Shown: positions 37,133 through 49,645 of the stretch, piece after piece
Numbering within the stretch: position 1 is the stretch's first letter
How the letters are laid out: every line of letters starts with the position of its first letter
DNA from: Siphonodentalium dalli
Taxonomy: Eukaryota > Mollusca > Scaphopoda > Gadilida > Siphonodentaliidae
Length of the DNA stretch: 64,000 nucleotides
NCBI GenBank assembly: GCA_032622095.1
Contig: CP136061.1
Coordinates: forward strand, 1 to 64,000
Direction: 5' to 3'
Program-made: the position numbers and the translations under genes
The notes under the pieces: generated by a model
Database searches by the model: none
Seen by the model: the letters and a program-made list of their open reading frames with translations, nothing else
Told to the model about the DNA's origin: nothing

Positions 37133-39307
37133 GTCTGGTCGTTTAAGCATTGGACCTAGAAAAAATTATTAACAAGCTGTTTTTGGTGTAATTTTGTCGG
37201 GAAGAATCTGAGGAATAACATATCCAAAATCCGCTAAAATCCGCTTTGGGGAAAATTCTCTATTCAAGATGGCGCCCAATATGATTGTTAATATCTGAAA
37301 TTGTTGAATTTCTGCGGTAGATGCAACAATTAATGCCAAATTCGCAATAAATTTTAATATTGACAAACAATGTTAAGCCGTAAACCATATTTGTAGAATG
37401 TCTTTCCCAAAACGGACGCCAAAATGGAGAAAAGTGAATGAAATTTATACTTTGTGAAACATGTAATTGCTAGTCCTATAAGATAGAACAAACGCTCGAA
37501 TTATTTGAGGATATTCATTGCAGAGTATAAGAGAAACGTTTGATCAGAGATGTAAGAATTCTCCCTAATGAATCTCACGAGAGAGCAATCGAAAGCAGGG
37601 TCTCATGCAACGGTTAAATCTGGACTTTCGGGCACACATAAACGGAACAATAACGCAGTTTTATATGTACTTTTTATGTTGAATCGTGTGATTATATGTG
37701 TAATTAAACAGTTAAATGCGATTTGATATGGATGTATTGATTCTGTGATGTTTCCTAGAAGCAGAAATATATGTCGTCAGAGTAGTCTCGTGAATGTGAC
37801 CGATCATCATTTATTTTGATATCTCCAAAATTAACCCTTTCAAAATGCACTGCTATGGAACAATATAAGATATATGCATACAGTTTTGGGTCAAATGTGA
37901 AGATTCCATTGTCTCTATCTCAAAATAGTAATCATAGTTGCCTCCAATCAGGTGACAAAACACGAATATTTCGCTTTTATCACAAGAATGCATGGTGGTA
38001 TATAATGAACACAATTTATCAAAAACACAGAGGAGTACAAAGCCTATCTTCAATAAATTCTAAACTTGACCAATATAGTTTACATATTCTGTGGCTGAGA
38101 TTGTATTTATATCATTGAAATTATATTTCGTTATATTCAACGAAGCCACATATATGCGAAAATTACTACGATTTCTGCAACCGCATCACCGCGTTTGCCC
38201 CTTATCCCTAAAGTTACATATAGTTGCTGTACACAAAACCACAAATAGCAATATTTAGCGAATGTTCAACGCTGAAATAACAGCTTTAAACGATGAACAC
38301 TTGCTATTTAGCACAATTATGTGGGTGGTACTGGTAAGATATTTTAAAACAAAACGATACTGAACATTAATATTGTGTATTGTGTGGTAGTATATCCCAG
38401 TTGTAAAGTGGGGACTGAAGTAATTTGAACAAAATGTTCCAATAATAAACCGGTTTGGTAGCCGCGTGAAAATTAGTCTTAAATAATCTGTAAGATGTAC
38501 CATCTCTTTGATCTCGTGAGATGTGGCGCTAATCTATTGAAGATATTGATGTTTCTTTGCAGTGTGATAAGCATTGGGACATATGTGTATGGCATATTAT
38601 CACGGAAAGTGCAGCAAATTCCATAAATCTAACTAGTCTTTATACCACAAGGGTGTGCTCTTCGGTGTATGTGTTACATTCAATAATTAATCACAATGTC
38701 CAGTGAAACTACCATACACTGCATGGCGAAACATTACTTTGTGTGTTGCATGACAAAAATTATTATATTTTGTCCGGACAGTTGGATGTTGGATAAGCTA
38801 AAAAACAGAACTTTAACCATTGGGTTTGACTTGCGTTGAAATGACCAATACATCATTCAGATGGATAGTTTAATGAATTGTGTACCTTTAAAGATACTAA
38901 ACAACATGAATGTACATTAATAATACGTATGTTCATTCCTATATGGTTATTCAATACGTTGCTTTCGTCGTGGTATGTTTTGGAGTTGCGGCCATTTTGA
39001 CAGCCATTTTATGGCCGCGATTGTATTATTTTCTGTCCGTGTCACTCTATTCGCTCCGTTGCTCCAATTTTACACATAGTTGTACAACTACGTAATCCCT
39101 ATGCCATAACATATCGTATACTTACCTTAATAATTTACGTTAGAACCCACCCCTATTCAGGGCGCTGTAAAACATTTTCCCCAAAGCGGATTTTAGCGGA
39201 TTTTGGATATGTTATACATGAAGATCTCCTCTTTCCAACGATACCAAATTTAGCTTGTTAAGATTTTTTTCCTGGTAGACCTTATATTTTCAGCCCGACA
39301 GCCAGAC
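37133..39307. mobile_element. 2.2-kb element with long imperfect terminal inverted repeats
   Basis: It starts GTCTGG and ends CCAGAC, flanked by TA on both sides (37131-37132, 39308-39309). Inside the ends lies a near-perfect inverted pair of about 38 bp, AACATATCCAAAATCCGC... (37207-37245) against its reverse complement near 39175-39213. AACAAGCT also matches inverted nearer the ends. The best frame (37816-38118, 100 aa) has no transposase motif, so it appears non-autonomous. Confidence 0.55.
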
Positions 39308-39806
39308 TATACTGGCCGTTGAAATCACTGACCCGACAAACTGATAAACCAAGACTTAACACTTGGCAAATTACAGATCGGCATTGATTTAAAACTTCGC
39401 ACTTCATTGTGGACAGACTATAACTATCCGTATATTTCACGAGAATATACCATCCCATAGCAGTTATAATTTTTAACATCTCAAGTCTTTAATTTGGAAT
39501 ATAGGCACAAGAGATAGACACATGTGTGCATGTGGAACCCGTGCATGTTCTTTATTCCCGTTGCCAATTAAATATATATATTGTACACATGTGGGTATGT
39601 ATACTAATAAAACCGAACTGTGTGTGTGTTCATTTGTTTGTCGGTCTGACCTGCTATTGGTGCCCAACCGGTTGGATCATGACAAACTAAAATTGGAACA
39701 CACGGTGAATTGTCACGTGGAGTGTCATGGGATAGGTGCATCAGACGTCGTGTGATTTAATTTGGAATTCATGAATAATTTAATAACATGCTTACATCTA
39801 TATCTA

Positions 39807-39976
39807 CAGTATGCCCTAAGTAATCGACTCCTTAAACATAGCAGAATTATGGGTAATATTTCAGGATTTAGCGGGAAATATAGCCTGCTGACATTCATCC
39901 GAAAGCTCTCCTGAATCCCGAAAAGTTACCCATAATTCTGCTGTGTTTAAGGGGTCGATTACATAGGGCATTACTG
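39807..39976. mobile_element. 170-bp fold-back MITE flanked by TA
   Basis: CAGTATGCCCTAAGTAATCG.. at the left is the near reverse complement of ..CGATTACATAGGGCATTACTG at the right. Arms of about 60 bp include TAGCAGAATTATGGGTAA. TA dinucleotides flank it (39805-39806, 39977-39978). CAGT ends with a TA target suggest a Tc1/mariner-related MITE. Confidence 0.65.
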
Positions 39977-39978
39977 TA

Positions 39979-40470
39979 TATCTGCGAATTTCTGTCTGTC
40001 TGCCTGTGTCTGTCTTCTACAGAAATTACAGGAGACCATCTAGATGATACCAAAGGGTCTACTAGGGGTCACTTTTTACGAGAAATATAATTTCAAAAGT
40101 AGCCTCATTCTTAATCTTTTATTTTTGCGAACTGATGTGTTTATGATAAACATGTATCATAATATAAGGTCTGAAGTATGCATGGGTGTAACTAAATAAA
40201 TACTTCAATAGTTGTGGAACGGATTAATCGAGATAAACAAAATTACGATCGAAAAGGTGAGCCACTACTTATATTCCATGACTTTTTAAAGTTATAGATA
40301 TAGTTAGAATTATTGTGGTTATGGTTACGGCTAGAGCATGGTTATGCTTATAGAAACATTTAGTATTGGGACATGGTACGGGTTGCCGATAGGTATGGTT
40401 ATGTTAAGATTTGGGTTATGGGAAAGGTAATGATTGAGAGGGGATTTGGATTGGAATATATATGATAATT
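39979..40470 (+). other. C tail, distal part with a G/T-rich stretch
   Basis: From about 40300 the plus strand is rich in TGGTTATGG-like words (GTGGTTATGGTTACGG, ATGGTTATGCTTA, GGTATGGTTATGTTAAG, TTGGGTTATGGG), much as in the D tail before its 3' end. No gene seen. Confidence 0.5.
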
Positions 40471-40514
40471 ATATGGAAGTATCAAACTTCCAATAGGAAG
40501 TTTAAAAATTCTAG
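40471..40514 (+). other. 3' terminus of element C: hairpin and CTAG
   Basis: ATATGGAAGTAT, stem AAACTTCC/GGAAGTTT (40484-40491 with 40496-40503, loop AATA), then CTAG at 40511-40514 and host TT(ATT)4. Confidence 0.8.
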
Positions 40515-42262
40515 TTATTATTATTATTATACTGGACACTTTTGCAACCCTTATTACTCGAAAAGTACCAGGAGTAGCACACTAAAACTTGGTACGTATC
40601 TTGGGATCAAAGAGTTGTATGCCATCGTCGCATAACGAATATTGTCCGCGTTTTCCCCGAGGAGTTATCTCCCTTTATTTGAAAAAATGTCATTTTATTA
40701 TCTCGGAAATTATAAGAAGCAGAGCATCGAAAATTAGACCGTATGCACATCTCGATATGCACTACTGCCCACGGGCATAAAAACTTGGGTCCGCCCTTTC
40801 CCTGAAGAGTTACCGCCCATAGTTGGCAAACCTCTATTTTATTGTACTCTGTTGTCCTCCCGTATCATTCCAGATAACTGTATTTGGTTTTTGTAGTCGT
40901 GTTGACCGTTGTCAGCTTAGTCCGAGGAAGAAAATTTGACAGGGTTGGACATATATTTTTACACTGGGGTGGGGGCAATATTTTCGCAATTTTTTTTTAT
41001 TATTGACATTCATCTATTTAAGTATGTAGATTCCCTGAACGAAAACAAACCCATACCGGAAAGGATTTTTGTAATCCGAGAAGAAATGCAAGAGTTACGG
41101 GCCCTCAAAGTTTGCAAGTGTCGGTCCCATGTGCTTGTGACCCTATCTCCTCCGAAGATGTCGAACTTTGGATGTCGTCTGATATCCCAGTGCGTGCGGT
41201 CTGAAGAGAGCACGCGATGGGCCAAATTTTGCCAGTGTTGGTTCAGTGTTGTGGGTCAGGGGAGGGGTGGTCCGGGGTACCAATTTTGTATTCTTCTCCG
41301 AATCGGATGAAACTTGGAATATAACATCCATACCGCCAACCGATCTAGAAACTGAAAGAATTTCGAAAATCCATTGAAAAATGTCAGAGTTGTGGGCCTT
41401 CAAACAATGCAAATTTGGCCCCATATGCTTGTGATCACATCTCCTCCGAAGATGTCAAACTTTGGATGTCAACTGATACGCCAATGCGTGCGGTCTGAAG
41501 AGAGCACGCGATGAGCCAAATTTTGCCAGTGTCGGTTCAGTGTTGTGGGTCAGGGGAGGGGTGGTCCGGGGTACCAAAATTTATTTCGTCTCCGAATCAT
41601 ATGAAACTTGATATATAACATATACCATACACGTTGATCATAAAACTGAAAACAGATTGTAAATCCGTTAAAAAATGGCGGAGATTTGGGCCCTCAAACT
41701 TTGAATGTGGGCCCGTATTCTTTCCAATAAACAAAATGTTATTCGTCTCTGAATCAGACAAAATTTATAACAAATAATCAATGTAAGTAGCTGATCACAA
41801 TACTCAAAACAATTTTTAAATCCATTGGAAAATAACGGAGTTACGGGCTCTCAAAATTCGCATTTTGGGCCGGGTTTGACTATTTCCCAATCCCGTCACC
41901 CAATTTCGAGGCAGGGGTGGGGTCACTCCCAAACACTTGAGATCAACCCACACATGTTAAGGGAAAGATATAATCATCCTAATTCATATTTTCCGTCCCT
42001 TAACTGCGATTTATTGAGCTCATGATTTGCCCTATTATTATACTTCCATGGTGTAACCAAGGAAGTATATTGTTTTTCTACTGCGGCCGTTTTCTGTTTA
42101 ATTGGAAATACTCAGAAACTAATGGGAGGAGGACCGCGAAATCTCTAGCGAATGTAGGCATCTAAGGTCTACTAAAAATAATGCTATCCGGATGTTGGTC
42201 CAATATATTTTGACAGAGTTATGGCCCTTTTTCGATTATTTTTCATTATTATTATTATTATT

Positions 42263-44390
42263 ATACTTCCATGTTTTAACATGGAAGTATATTGTAATTC
42301 TTCTGGCTTTTATTTTTTTTTTTTTTCTTATTCCTATTATTCCGATAACATTCCTTAATCTCCGGAACGGCTGGACCGATTCACTTGCTGTTTTCGGTTT
42401 CAGTATATAACTTTGGAAGATCTCGGTAAATGGCCTATTGAGAATTTCGTCCGACCTTGACCTTCTGAGTTATCGCCATTTTGTTGATTTTTGGGGGGGT
42501 TTCGCGACACAAAAGTAACTTGCGAAATCGATGTTTGATCTCTTATATCGTCGAAACGGCTTGACCGATTGATTTGAAATTTGGTACTTGCATAGCCATT
42601 GAGTATACAAAGTCGATGTACAAATTGGGAATTTCGTCTGACCTTGAGCTTTGGAAACAACGCTCTTTATCGGTTTTATTGTTGTGACCGTATCTCCTCC
42701 GAAACGGCTTGAGATATCGATTTCGGACTTTTTTCGTTATTTGCGCCTGAATGTGTGTTCTAAAATACTGAAAAATTATAGGGTTCGCACTTCCGGTTTA
42801 AAAGTTCGCTACTGGTCGAAGTATAAAACAACGCTCTTTATAGGGAATCTAGAACGGCTTGAGATATTGAGTTGGGACTTTTTGCATTATGTGCAGCAAA
42901 CTCTGCGCTATCGAACGATATATATAGTTAACGGATATCACTTCCGGTTCGGGAGAGCGGGCGTGTGGGTATGTATCTCAAAACTATTTTAGCGCCTATG
43001 TTTATGACATTTGGTAGACGTAATCAGTAGATGCCACTGATTACTATACAACTCGAATTTTAAAAATCGGACATAAACTTCGATAGTTATGGCTGTTTAA
43101 AAACCTGGTTTATTTCCGACCTTGACCTTCAGAGTTATCGACATTTTGTTGATTTTTGGGGGGTCTTCGCGCAACTAAAATCGATGTTTGATTTCTTATA
43201 TCGCCGAAACGGCTTGGCCGATTGATTTGAAATTCGGAACCCTTTTAGCCACTGAGCATTGACAGTCGATGAACTAATAGGGAATTTCGTGTGACCTTGA
43301 CCTTGGGAAACAACGCTCTTTATCTGTTTTATTGTTGTTCCAGTATCTCCTCCGAAACAGCTTGAGATATCGAGTTCGGATTTTTTTCATTATTTGCTCA
43401 CTTATGTGTGTTATGTACCGGCGAAAAATGATAGGGTTCGCACTTCCGGTTTAAAAGTTCGCTACTGGTCGAAGAATAAAAGAACGCTCTTTATATGAAA
43501 TCCAGAAGGGCTTGAGATATCGAGTTGGGACTTTTTGCATGATGTGCAGCAACCTCTGCGCTCTTTAATTATATATATAGTTAATGGATTTCACTTCCGG
43601 TTTGGGAGAAAGGGCTGTGGGTATGTATCTCAAAAACTATTTAGGCGCAGATTTTAATGAAATTTAGTGGAAATCATCACTAGCTTCCGCTGATCACTAT
43701 GCCACTTGAATTTTTAAAATCGGACTTAAACTTATAGAGTTACGGCTGCTTGAAAACGATATTTTTATGGTTTTTTGCGCCATGTGCATCCAACTGTGCG
43801 ATGTATAAAGATATATATAGTTAACGGATTTCACTTCCGGTTCTGGAGAACGGGCGTGTGTGTATGTACCTCAAAACTGTTTTTGGCGCAGATTATAATG
43901 AAATTTAGTGGATATAATCTCTAGTTGCCGATGATCACTATCCCACTCGAATTTTTTTAATTGAGCTAAAACTTCTGGAGTTATGGCTGCTTAAATACTT
44001 GTTTTTTGGGAAGGTTTCGTGCCACCATAATAACTTGCAAATCGAGTTACATTTCTCATATCGTCAAAACGGCTCAGCCAATTGATTTGAAATTTTGTAC
44101 CTGCATAGCCATTGAGCATTCGCAGTTTTTGTGCATCAGACTCTGCGCTGTATAATGATATATATAGGGTACTGATTTGACTTCCGGTTTGGGAGAACTG
44201 GCGAGTGGGTGCAGAATTTGATGAAATTTGGTGGATAAAATACTGTGGTTGATGACTAGTACTATGGTATATAGTATCACAATACTCGCATTTGTCTGCT
44301 GACAACTAACTCGTTAATGGACGACACAAGTTCCCGTCATTGGCAACATGGAAGTATCGAAATTGCTGTGCAATTACAGTTTCATTCTAG
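42263..44390 (+). mobile_element. Nested Helentron-like element E (single copy, 2.1 kb)
   Basis: It opens with a 13-bp-stem hairpin, ATACTTCCATGTT with AACATGGAAGTAT (42263-42290), and ends with ACATGGAAGTAT (44346-44357), a hairpin and CTAG (44387-44390). Unlike D, B and C it is not an array of full units. Its interior has a diverged direct repeat of about 660 bp (TTATCG.CATTTTGTTGATTTTTGG at 42470 and 43135, and CTCCTCCGAAAC.GCTTGAGATATCGA about 657 bp apart) and a third, weaker partial copy near 43980. It carries the phrase GAAACGGCTTGACCGATTGA repeatedly. The 113-residue frame at 42651-42992 is not recognised. Confidence 0.7.
44346..44390 (+). other. 3' terminus of element E: hairpin and CTAG
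   Basis: ACATGGAAGTAT, stem AATTGC/GCAATT (44361-44366 with 44370-44375, loop TGT), then CTAG at 44387-44390 and host TT(ATT)4. An alternative fold pairs GAAA..CTGT with ACAG..TTTC. Confidence 0.7.
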
Positions 44391-45915
44391 TTATTATTAT
44401 TATTATACTGGACACTTTTGCAACCCTTATTACTCGAAAAGTACCAGGAGTAGCACACTAAAACTTGGTACGTATCTTGGGATCAAAGAGTTGTATGCCA
44501 TCGTCGCATAACGAATATTGTCCGCGTTTTCCCCGAGGAGTTATCTCCCTTTATTTGAAAAAATGTCATTTTATTATCTCGGAAATTATAAGAAGCAGAG
44601 CATCGAAAATTAGACCGTATGCACATCTCGATATGCACTACTGCCCACGGGCATAAAAACTTGGGTCCGCCCTTTCCCTGAAGAGTTACCGCCCATAGTT
44701 GGCAAACCTCTATTTTATTGTACGCTGTTGTCCTCCCGTATCATTCCAGATAACTGTATTTGGTTTTTGTAGTCGTGTTGACCGTTGTCAGCTTAGTCCG
44801 AGGAAGAAAATTTGACAGGGTTGGACATATATTTTTACACTGGGGTGGGGGCAATATTTTCGCAATTTTTTTTTATTATTGACATTCATCTATTTAAGTA
44901 TGTAGATTCCCTGAACGAAAACAAACCCATACCGGAAAGGATTTTTGTAATCCGAGAAGAAATGCAAGAGTTACGGGCCCTCAAAGTTTGCAAGTGTCGG
45001 TCCCATGTGCTTGTGACCCTATCTCCTCCGAAGATGTCGAACTTTGGATGTCGTCTGATATCCCAGTGCGTGCGGTCTGAAGAGAGCACGCGATGGGCCA
45101 AATTTTGCCAGTGTTGGTTCAGTGTTGTGGGTCAGGGGAGGGGTGGTCCGGGGTACCAATTTTGTATTCTTCTCCGAATCGGATGAAACTTGGAATATAA
45201 CATCCATACCGCCAACCGATCTAGAAACTGAAAGAATTTCGAAAATCCATTGAAAAATGTCAGAGTTGTGGGCCTTCAAACAATGCAAATTTGGCCCCAT
45301 ATGCTTGTGATCACATCTCCTCCGAAGATGTCAAACTTTGGATGTCAACTGATACGCCAATGCGTGCGGTCTGAAGAGAGCACGCGATGAGCCAAATTTT
45401 GCCAGTGTCGGTTCAGTGTTGTGGGTCAGGGGAGGGGTGGTCCGGGGTACCAAAATTTATTTCGTCTCCGAATCATATGAAACTTGATATATAACATATA
45501 CCATACACGTTGATCATAAAACTGAAAACAGATTGTAAATCCGTTAAAAAATGGCGGAGATTTGGGCCCTCAAACTTTGAATGTGGGCCCGTATTCTTTC
45601 CAATAAACAAAATGTTATTCGTCTCTGAATCAGACAAAATTTATAACAAATAATCAATGTAAGTAGCTGATCACAATACTCAAAACAATTTTTAAATCCA
45701 TTGGAAAATAACGGAGTTACGGGCTCTCAAAATTCGCATTTTGGGCCGGGTTTGACTATTTCCCAATCCCGTCACCCAATTTCGAGGCAGGGGTGGGGTC
45801 ACTCCCAAACACTTGAGATCAACCCACACATGTTAAGGGAAAGATATAATCATCCTAATTCATATTTTCCGTCCCTTAACTGCGATTTATTGAGCTCATG
45901 ATTTGCCCTATTATT

Positions 45916-46118
45916 ATACTTCCATGGTGTAACCAAGGAAGTATATTGTTTTTCTACTGCGGCCGTTTTCTGTTTAATTGGAAATACTCAGAAACTAATG
46001 GGAGGAGGACCGCGAAATCTCTAGCGAATGTAGGCATCTAAGGTCTACTAAAAATAATGCTATCCGGATGTTGGTCCAATATATTTTGACAGAGTTATGG
46101 CCCTTTTTCGATTATTTT

Positions 46119-46153
<35 letters not shown>

Positions 46154-47864
46154 CTGGACACTTTTGCAACCCTTATTACTCGAAAAGTACCAGGAGTAGC
46201 ACACTAAAACTTGGTACGTATCTTGGGATCAAAGAGTTGTATGCCATCGTCGCATAACGAATATTGTCCGCGTTTTCCCCGAGGAGTTATCTCCCTTTAT
46301 TTGAAAAAATGTCATTTTATTATCTCGGAAATTATAAGAAGCAGAGCATCGAAAATTAGACCGTATGCACATCTCGATATGCACTACTGCCCACGGGCAT
46401 AAAAACTTGGGTCCGCCCTTTCCCTGAAGAGTTACCGCCCATAGTTGGCAAACCTCTATTTTATTGTACTCTGTTGTCCTCCCGTATCATTCCAGATAAC
46501 TGTATTTGGTTTTTGTAGTCGTGTTGACCGTTGTCAGCTTAGTCCGAGGAAGAAAATTTGACAGGGTTGGACATATATTTTTACACTGGGGTGGGGGCAA
46601 TATTTTCGCAATTTTTTTTTATTATTGACATTCATCTATTTAAGTATGTAGATTCCCTGAACGAAAACAAACCCATACCGGAAAGGATTTTTGTAATCCG
46701 AGAAGAAATGCAAGAGTTACGGGCCCTCAAAGTTTGCAAGTGTCGGTCCCATGTGCTTGTGACCCTATCTCCTCCGAAGATGTCGAACTTTGGATGTCGT
46801 CTGATATCCCAGTGCGTGCGGTCTGAAGAGAGCACGCGATGGGCCAAATTTTGCCAGTGTTGGTTCAGTGTTGTGGGTCAGGGGAGGGGTGGTCCGGGGT
46901 ACCAATTTTGTATTCTTCTCCGAATCGGATGAAACTTGGAATATAACATCCATACCGCCAACCGATCTAGAAACTGAAAGAATTTCGAAAATCCATTGAA
47001 AAATGTCAGAGTTGTGGGCCTTCAAACAATGCAAATTTGGCCCCATATGCTTGTGATCACATCTCCTCCGAAGATGTCAAACTTTGGATGTCAACTGATA
47101 CGCCAATGCGTGCGGTCTGAAGAGAGCACGCGATGAGCCAAATTTTGCCAGTGTCGGTTCAGTGTTGTGGGTCAGGGGAGGGGTGGTCCGGGGTACCAAA
47201 ATTTATTTCGTCTCCGAATCATATGAAACTTGATATATAACATATACCATACACGTTGATCATAAAACTGAAAACAGATTGTAAATCCGTTAAAAAATGG
47301 CGGAGATTTGGGCCCTCAAACTTTGAATGTGGGCCCGTATTCTTTCCAATAAACAAAATGTTATTCGTCTCTGAATCAGACAAAATTTATAACAAATAAT
47401 CAATGTAAGTAGCTGATCACAATACTCAAAACAATTTTTAAATCCATTGGAAAATAACGGAGTTACGGGCTCTCAAAATTCGCATTTTGGGCCGGGTTTG
47501 ACTATTTCCCAATCCCGTCACCCAATTTCGAGGCAGGGGTGGGGTCACTCCCAAACACTTGAGATCAACCCACACATGTTAAGGGAAAGATATAATCATC
47601 CTAATTCATATTTTCCGTCCCTTAACTGCGATTTATTGAGCTCATGATTTGCCCTATTATTATACTTCCATGGTGTAACCAAGGAAGTATATTGTTTTTC
47701 TACTGCGGCCGTTTTCTGTTTAATTGGAAATACTCAGAAACTAATGGGAGGAGGACCGCGAAATCTCTAGCGAATGTAGGCATCTAAGGTCTACTAAAAA
47801 TAATGCTATCCGGATGTTGGTCCAATATATTTTGACAGAGTTATGGCCCTTTTTCGATTATTTT

Positions 47865-47899
<35 letters not shown>

Positions 47900-49610
47900 C
47901 TGGACACTTTTGCAACCCTTATTACTCGAAAAGTACCAGGAGTAGCACACTAAAACTTGGTACGTATCTTGGGATCAAAGAGTTGTATGCCATCGTCGCA
48001 TAACGAATATTGTCCGCGTTTTCCCCGAGGAGTTATCTCCCTTTATTTGAAAAAATGTCATTTTATTATCTCGGAAATTATAAGAAGCAGAGCATCGAAA
48101 ATTAGACCGTATGCACATCTCGATATGCACTACTGCCCACGGGCATAAAAACTTGGGTCCGCCCTTTCCCTGAAGAGTTACCGCCCATAGTTGGCAAACC
48201 TCTATTTTATTGTACTCTGTTGTCCTCCCGTATCATTCCAGATAACTGTATTTGGTTTTTGTAGTCGTGTTGACCGTTGTCAGCTTAGTCCGAGGAAGAA
48301 AATTTGACAGGGTTGGACATATATTTTTACACTGGGGTGGGGGCAATATTTTCGCAATTTTTTTTTATTATTGACATTCATCTATTTAAGTATGTAGATT
48401 CCCTGAACGAAAACAAACCCATACCGGAAAGGATTTTTGTAATCCGAGAAGAAATGCAAGAGTTACGGGCCCTCAAAGTTTGCAAGTGTCGGTCCCATGT
48501 GCTTGTGACCCTATCTCCTCCGAAGATGTCGAACTTTGGATGTCGTCTGATATCCCAGTGCGTGCGGTCTGAAGAGAGCACGCGATGGGCCAAATTTTGC
48601 CAGTGTTGGTTCAGTGTTGTGGGTCAGGGGAGGGGTGGTCCGGGGTACCAATTTTGTATTCTTCTCCGAATCGGATGAAACTTGGAATATAACATCCATA
48701 CCGCCAACCGATCTAGAAACTGAAAGAATTTCGAAAATCCATTGAAAAATGTCAGAGTTGTGGGCCTTCAAACAATGCAAATTTGGCCCCATATGCTTGT
48801 GATCACATCTCCTCCGAAGATGTCAAACTTTGGATGTCAACTGATACGCCAATGCGTGCGGTCTGAAGAGAGCACGCGATGAGCCAAATTTTGCCAGTGT
48901 CGGTTCAGTGTTGTGGGTCAGGGGAGGGGTGGTCCGGGGTACCAAAATTTATTTCGTCTCCGAATCATATGAAACTTGATATATAACATATACCATACAC
49001 GTTGATCATAAAACTGAAAACAGATTGTAAATCCGTTAAAAAATGGCGGAGATTTGGGCCCTCAAACTTTGAATGTGGGCCCGTATTCTTTCCAATAAAC
49101 AAAATGTTATTCGTCTCTGAATCAGACAAAATTTATAACAAATAATCAATGTAAGTAGCTGATCACAATACTCAAAACAATTTTTAAATCCATTGGAAAA
49201 TAACGGAGTTACGGGCTCTCAAAATTCGCATTTTGGGCCGGGTTTGACTATTTCCCAATCCCGTCACCCAATTTCGAGGCAGGGGTGGGGTCACTCCCAA
49301 ACACTTGAGATCAACCCACACATGTTAAGGGAAAGATATAATCATCCTAATTCATATTTTCCGTCCCTTAACTGCGATTTATTGAGCTCATGATTTGCCC
49401 TATTATTATACTTCCATGGTGTAACCAAGGAAGTATATTGTTTTTCTACTGCGGCCGTTTTCTGTTTAATTGGAAATACTCAGAAACTAATGGGAGGAGG
49501 ACCGCGAAATCTCTAGCGAATGTAGGCATCTAAGGTCTACTAAAAATAATGCTATCCGGATGTTGGTCCAATATATTTTGACAGAGTTATGGCCCTTTTT
49601 CGATTATTTT

Positions 49611-49645
<35 letters not shown>

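Larger units (their letters stand above)
30226..40514 (+). mobile_element. Nested Helentron-like element C with a three-unit array
   Basis: Three full 1252-bp units and a 652-bp partial unit are followed by an unusually long 5.9-kb tail holding at least three unrelated inverted-repeat elements. The element ends in ATATGGAAGTAT (40471-40482), a hairpin and CTAG (40511-40514). It is related to D and B by shared blocks but lacks the minisatellite, poly(A) and 360-bp tail cassette. Confidence 0.7.
30003..42039 (+). repeat. A unit interrupted by insert C
   Basis: Split after (ATT)6 at 30208-30225 and resumed with TT(ATT)4 after 40514. The length is 1746 bp without the insert. Confidence 0.9.
42040..45915 (+). 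repeat. A unit interrupted by insert E
   Basis: Split after (ATT)6 at 42245-42262 and resumed with TT(ATT)4 at 44391. It is 1746 bp without the insert. The part after the insert carries a private T-to-G change at 44724 (TACGCTG instead of TACTCTG), absent from the same position of the other units I checked. Confidence 0.9.
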
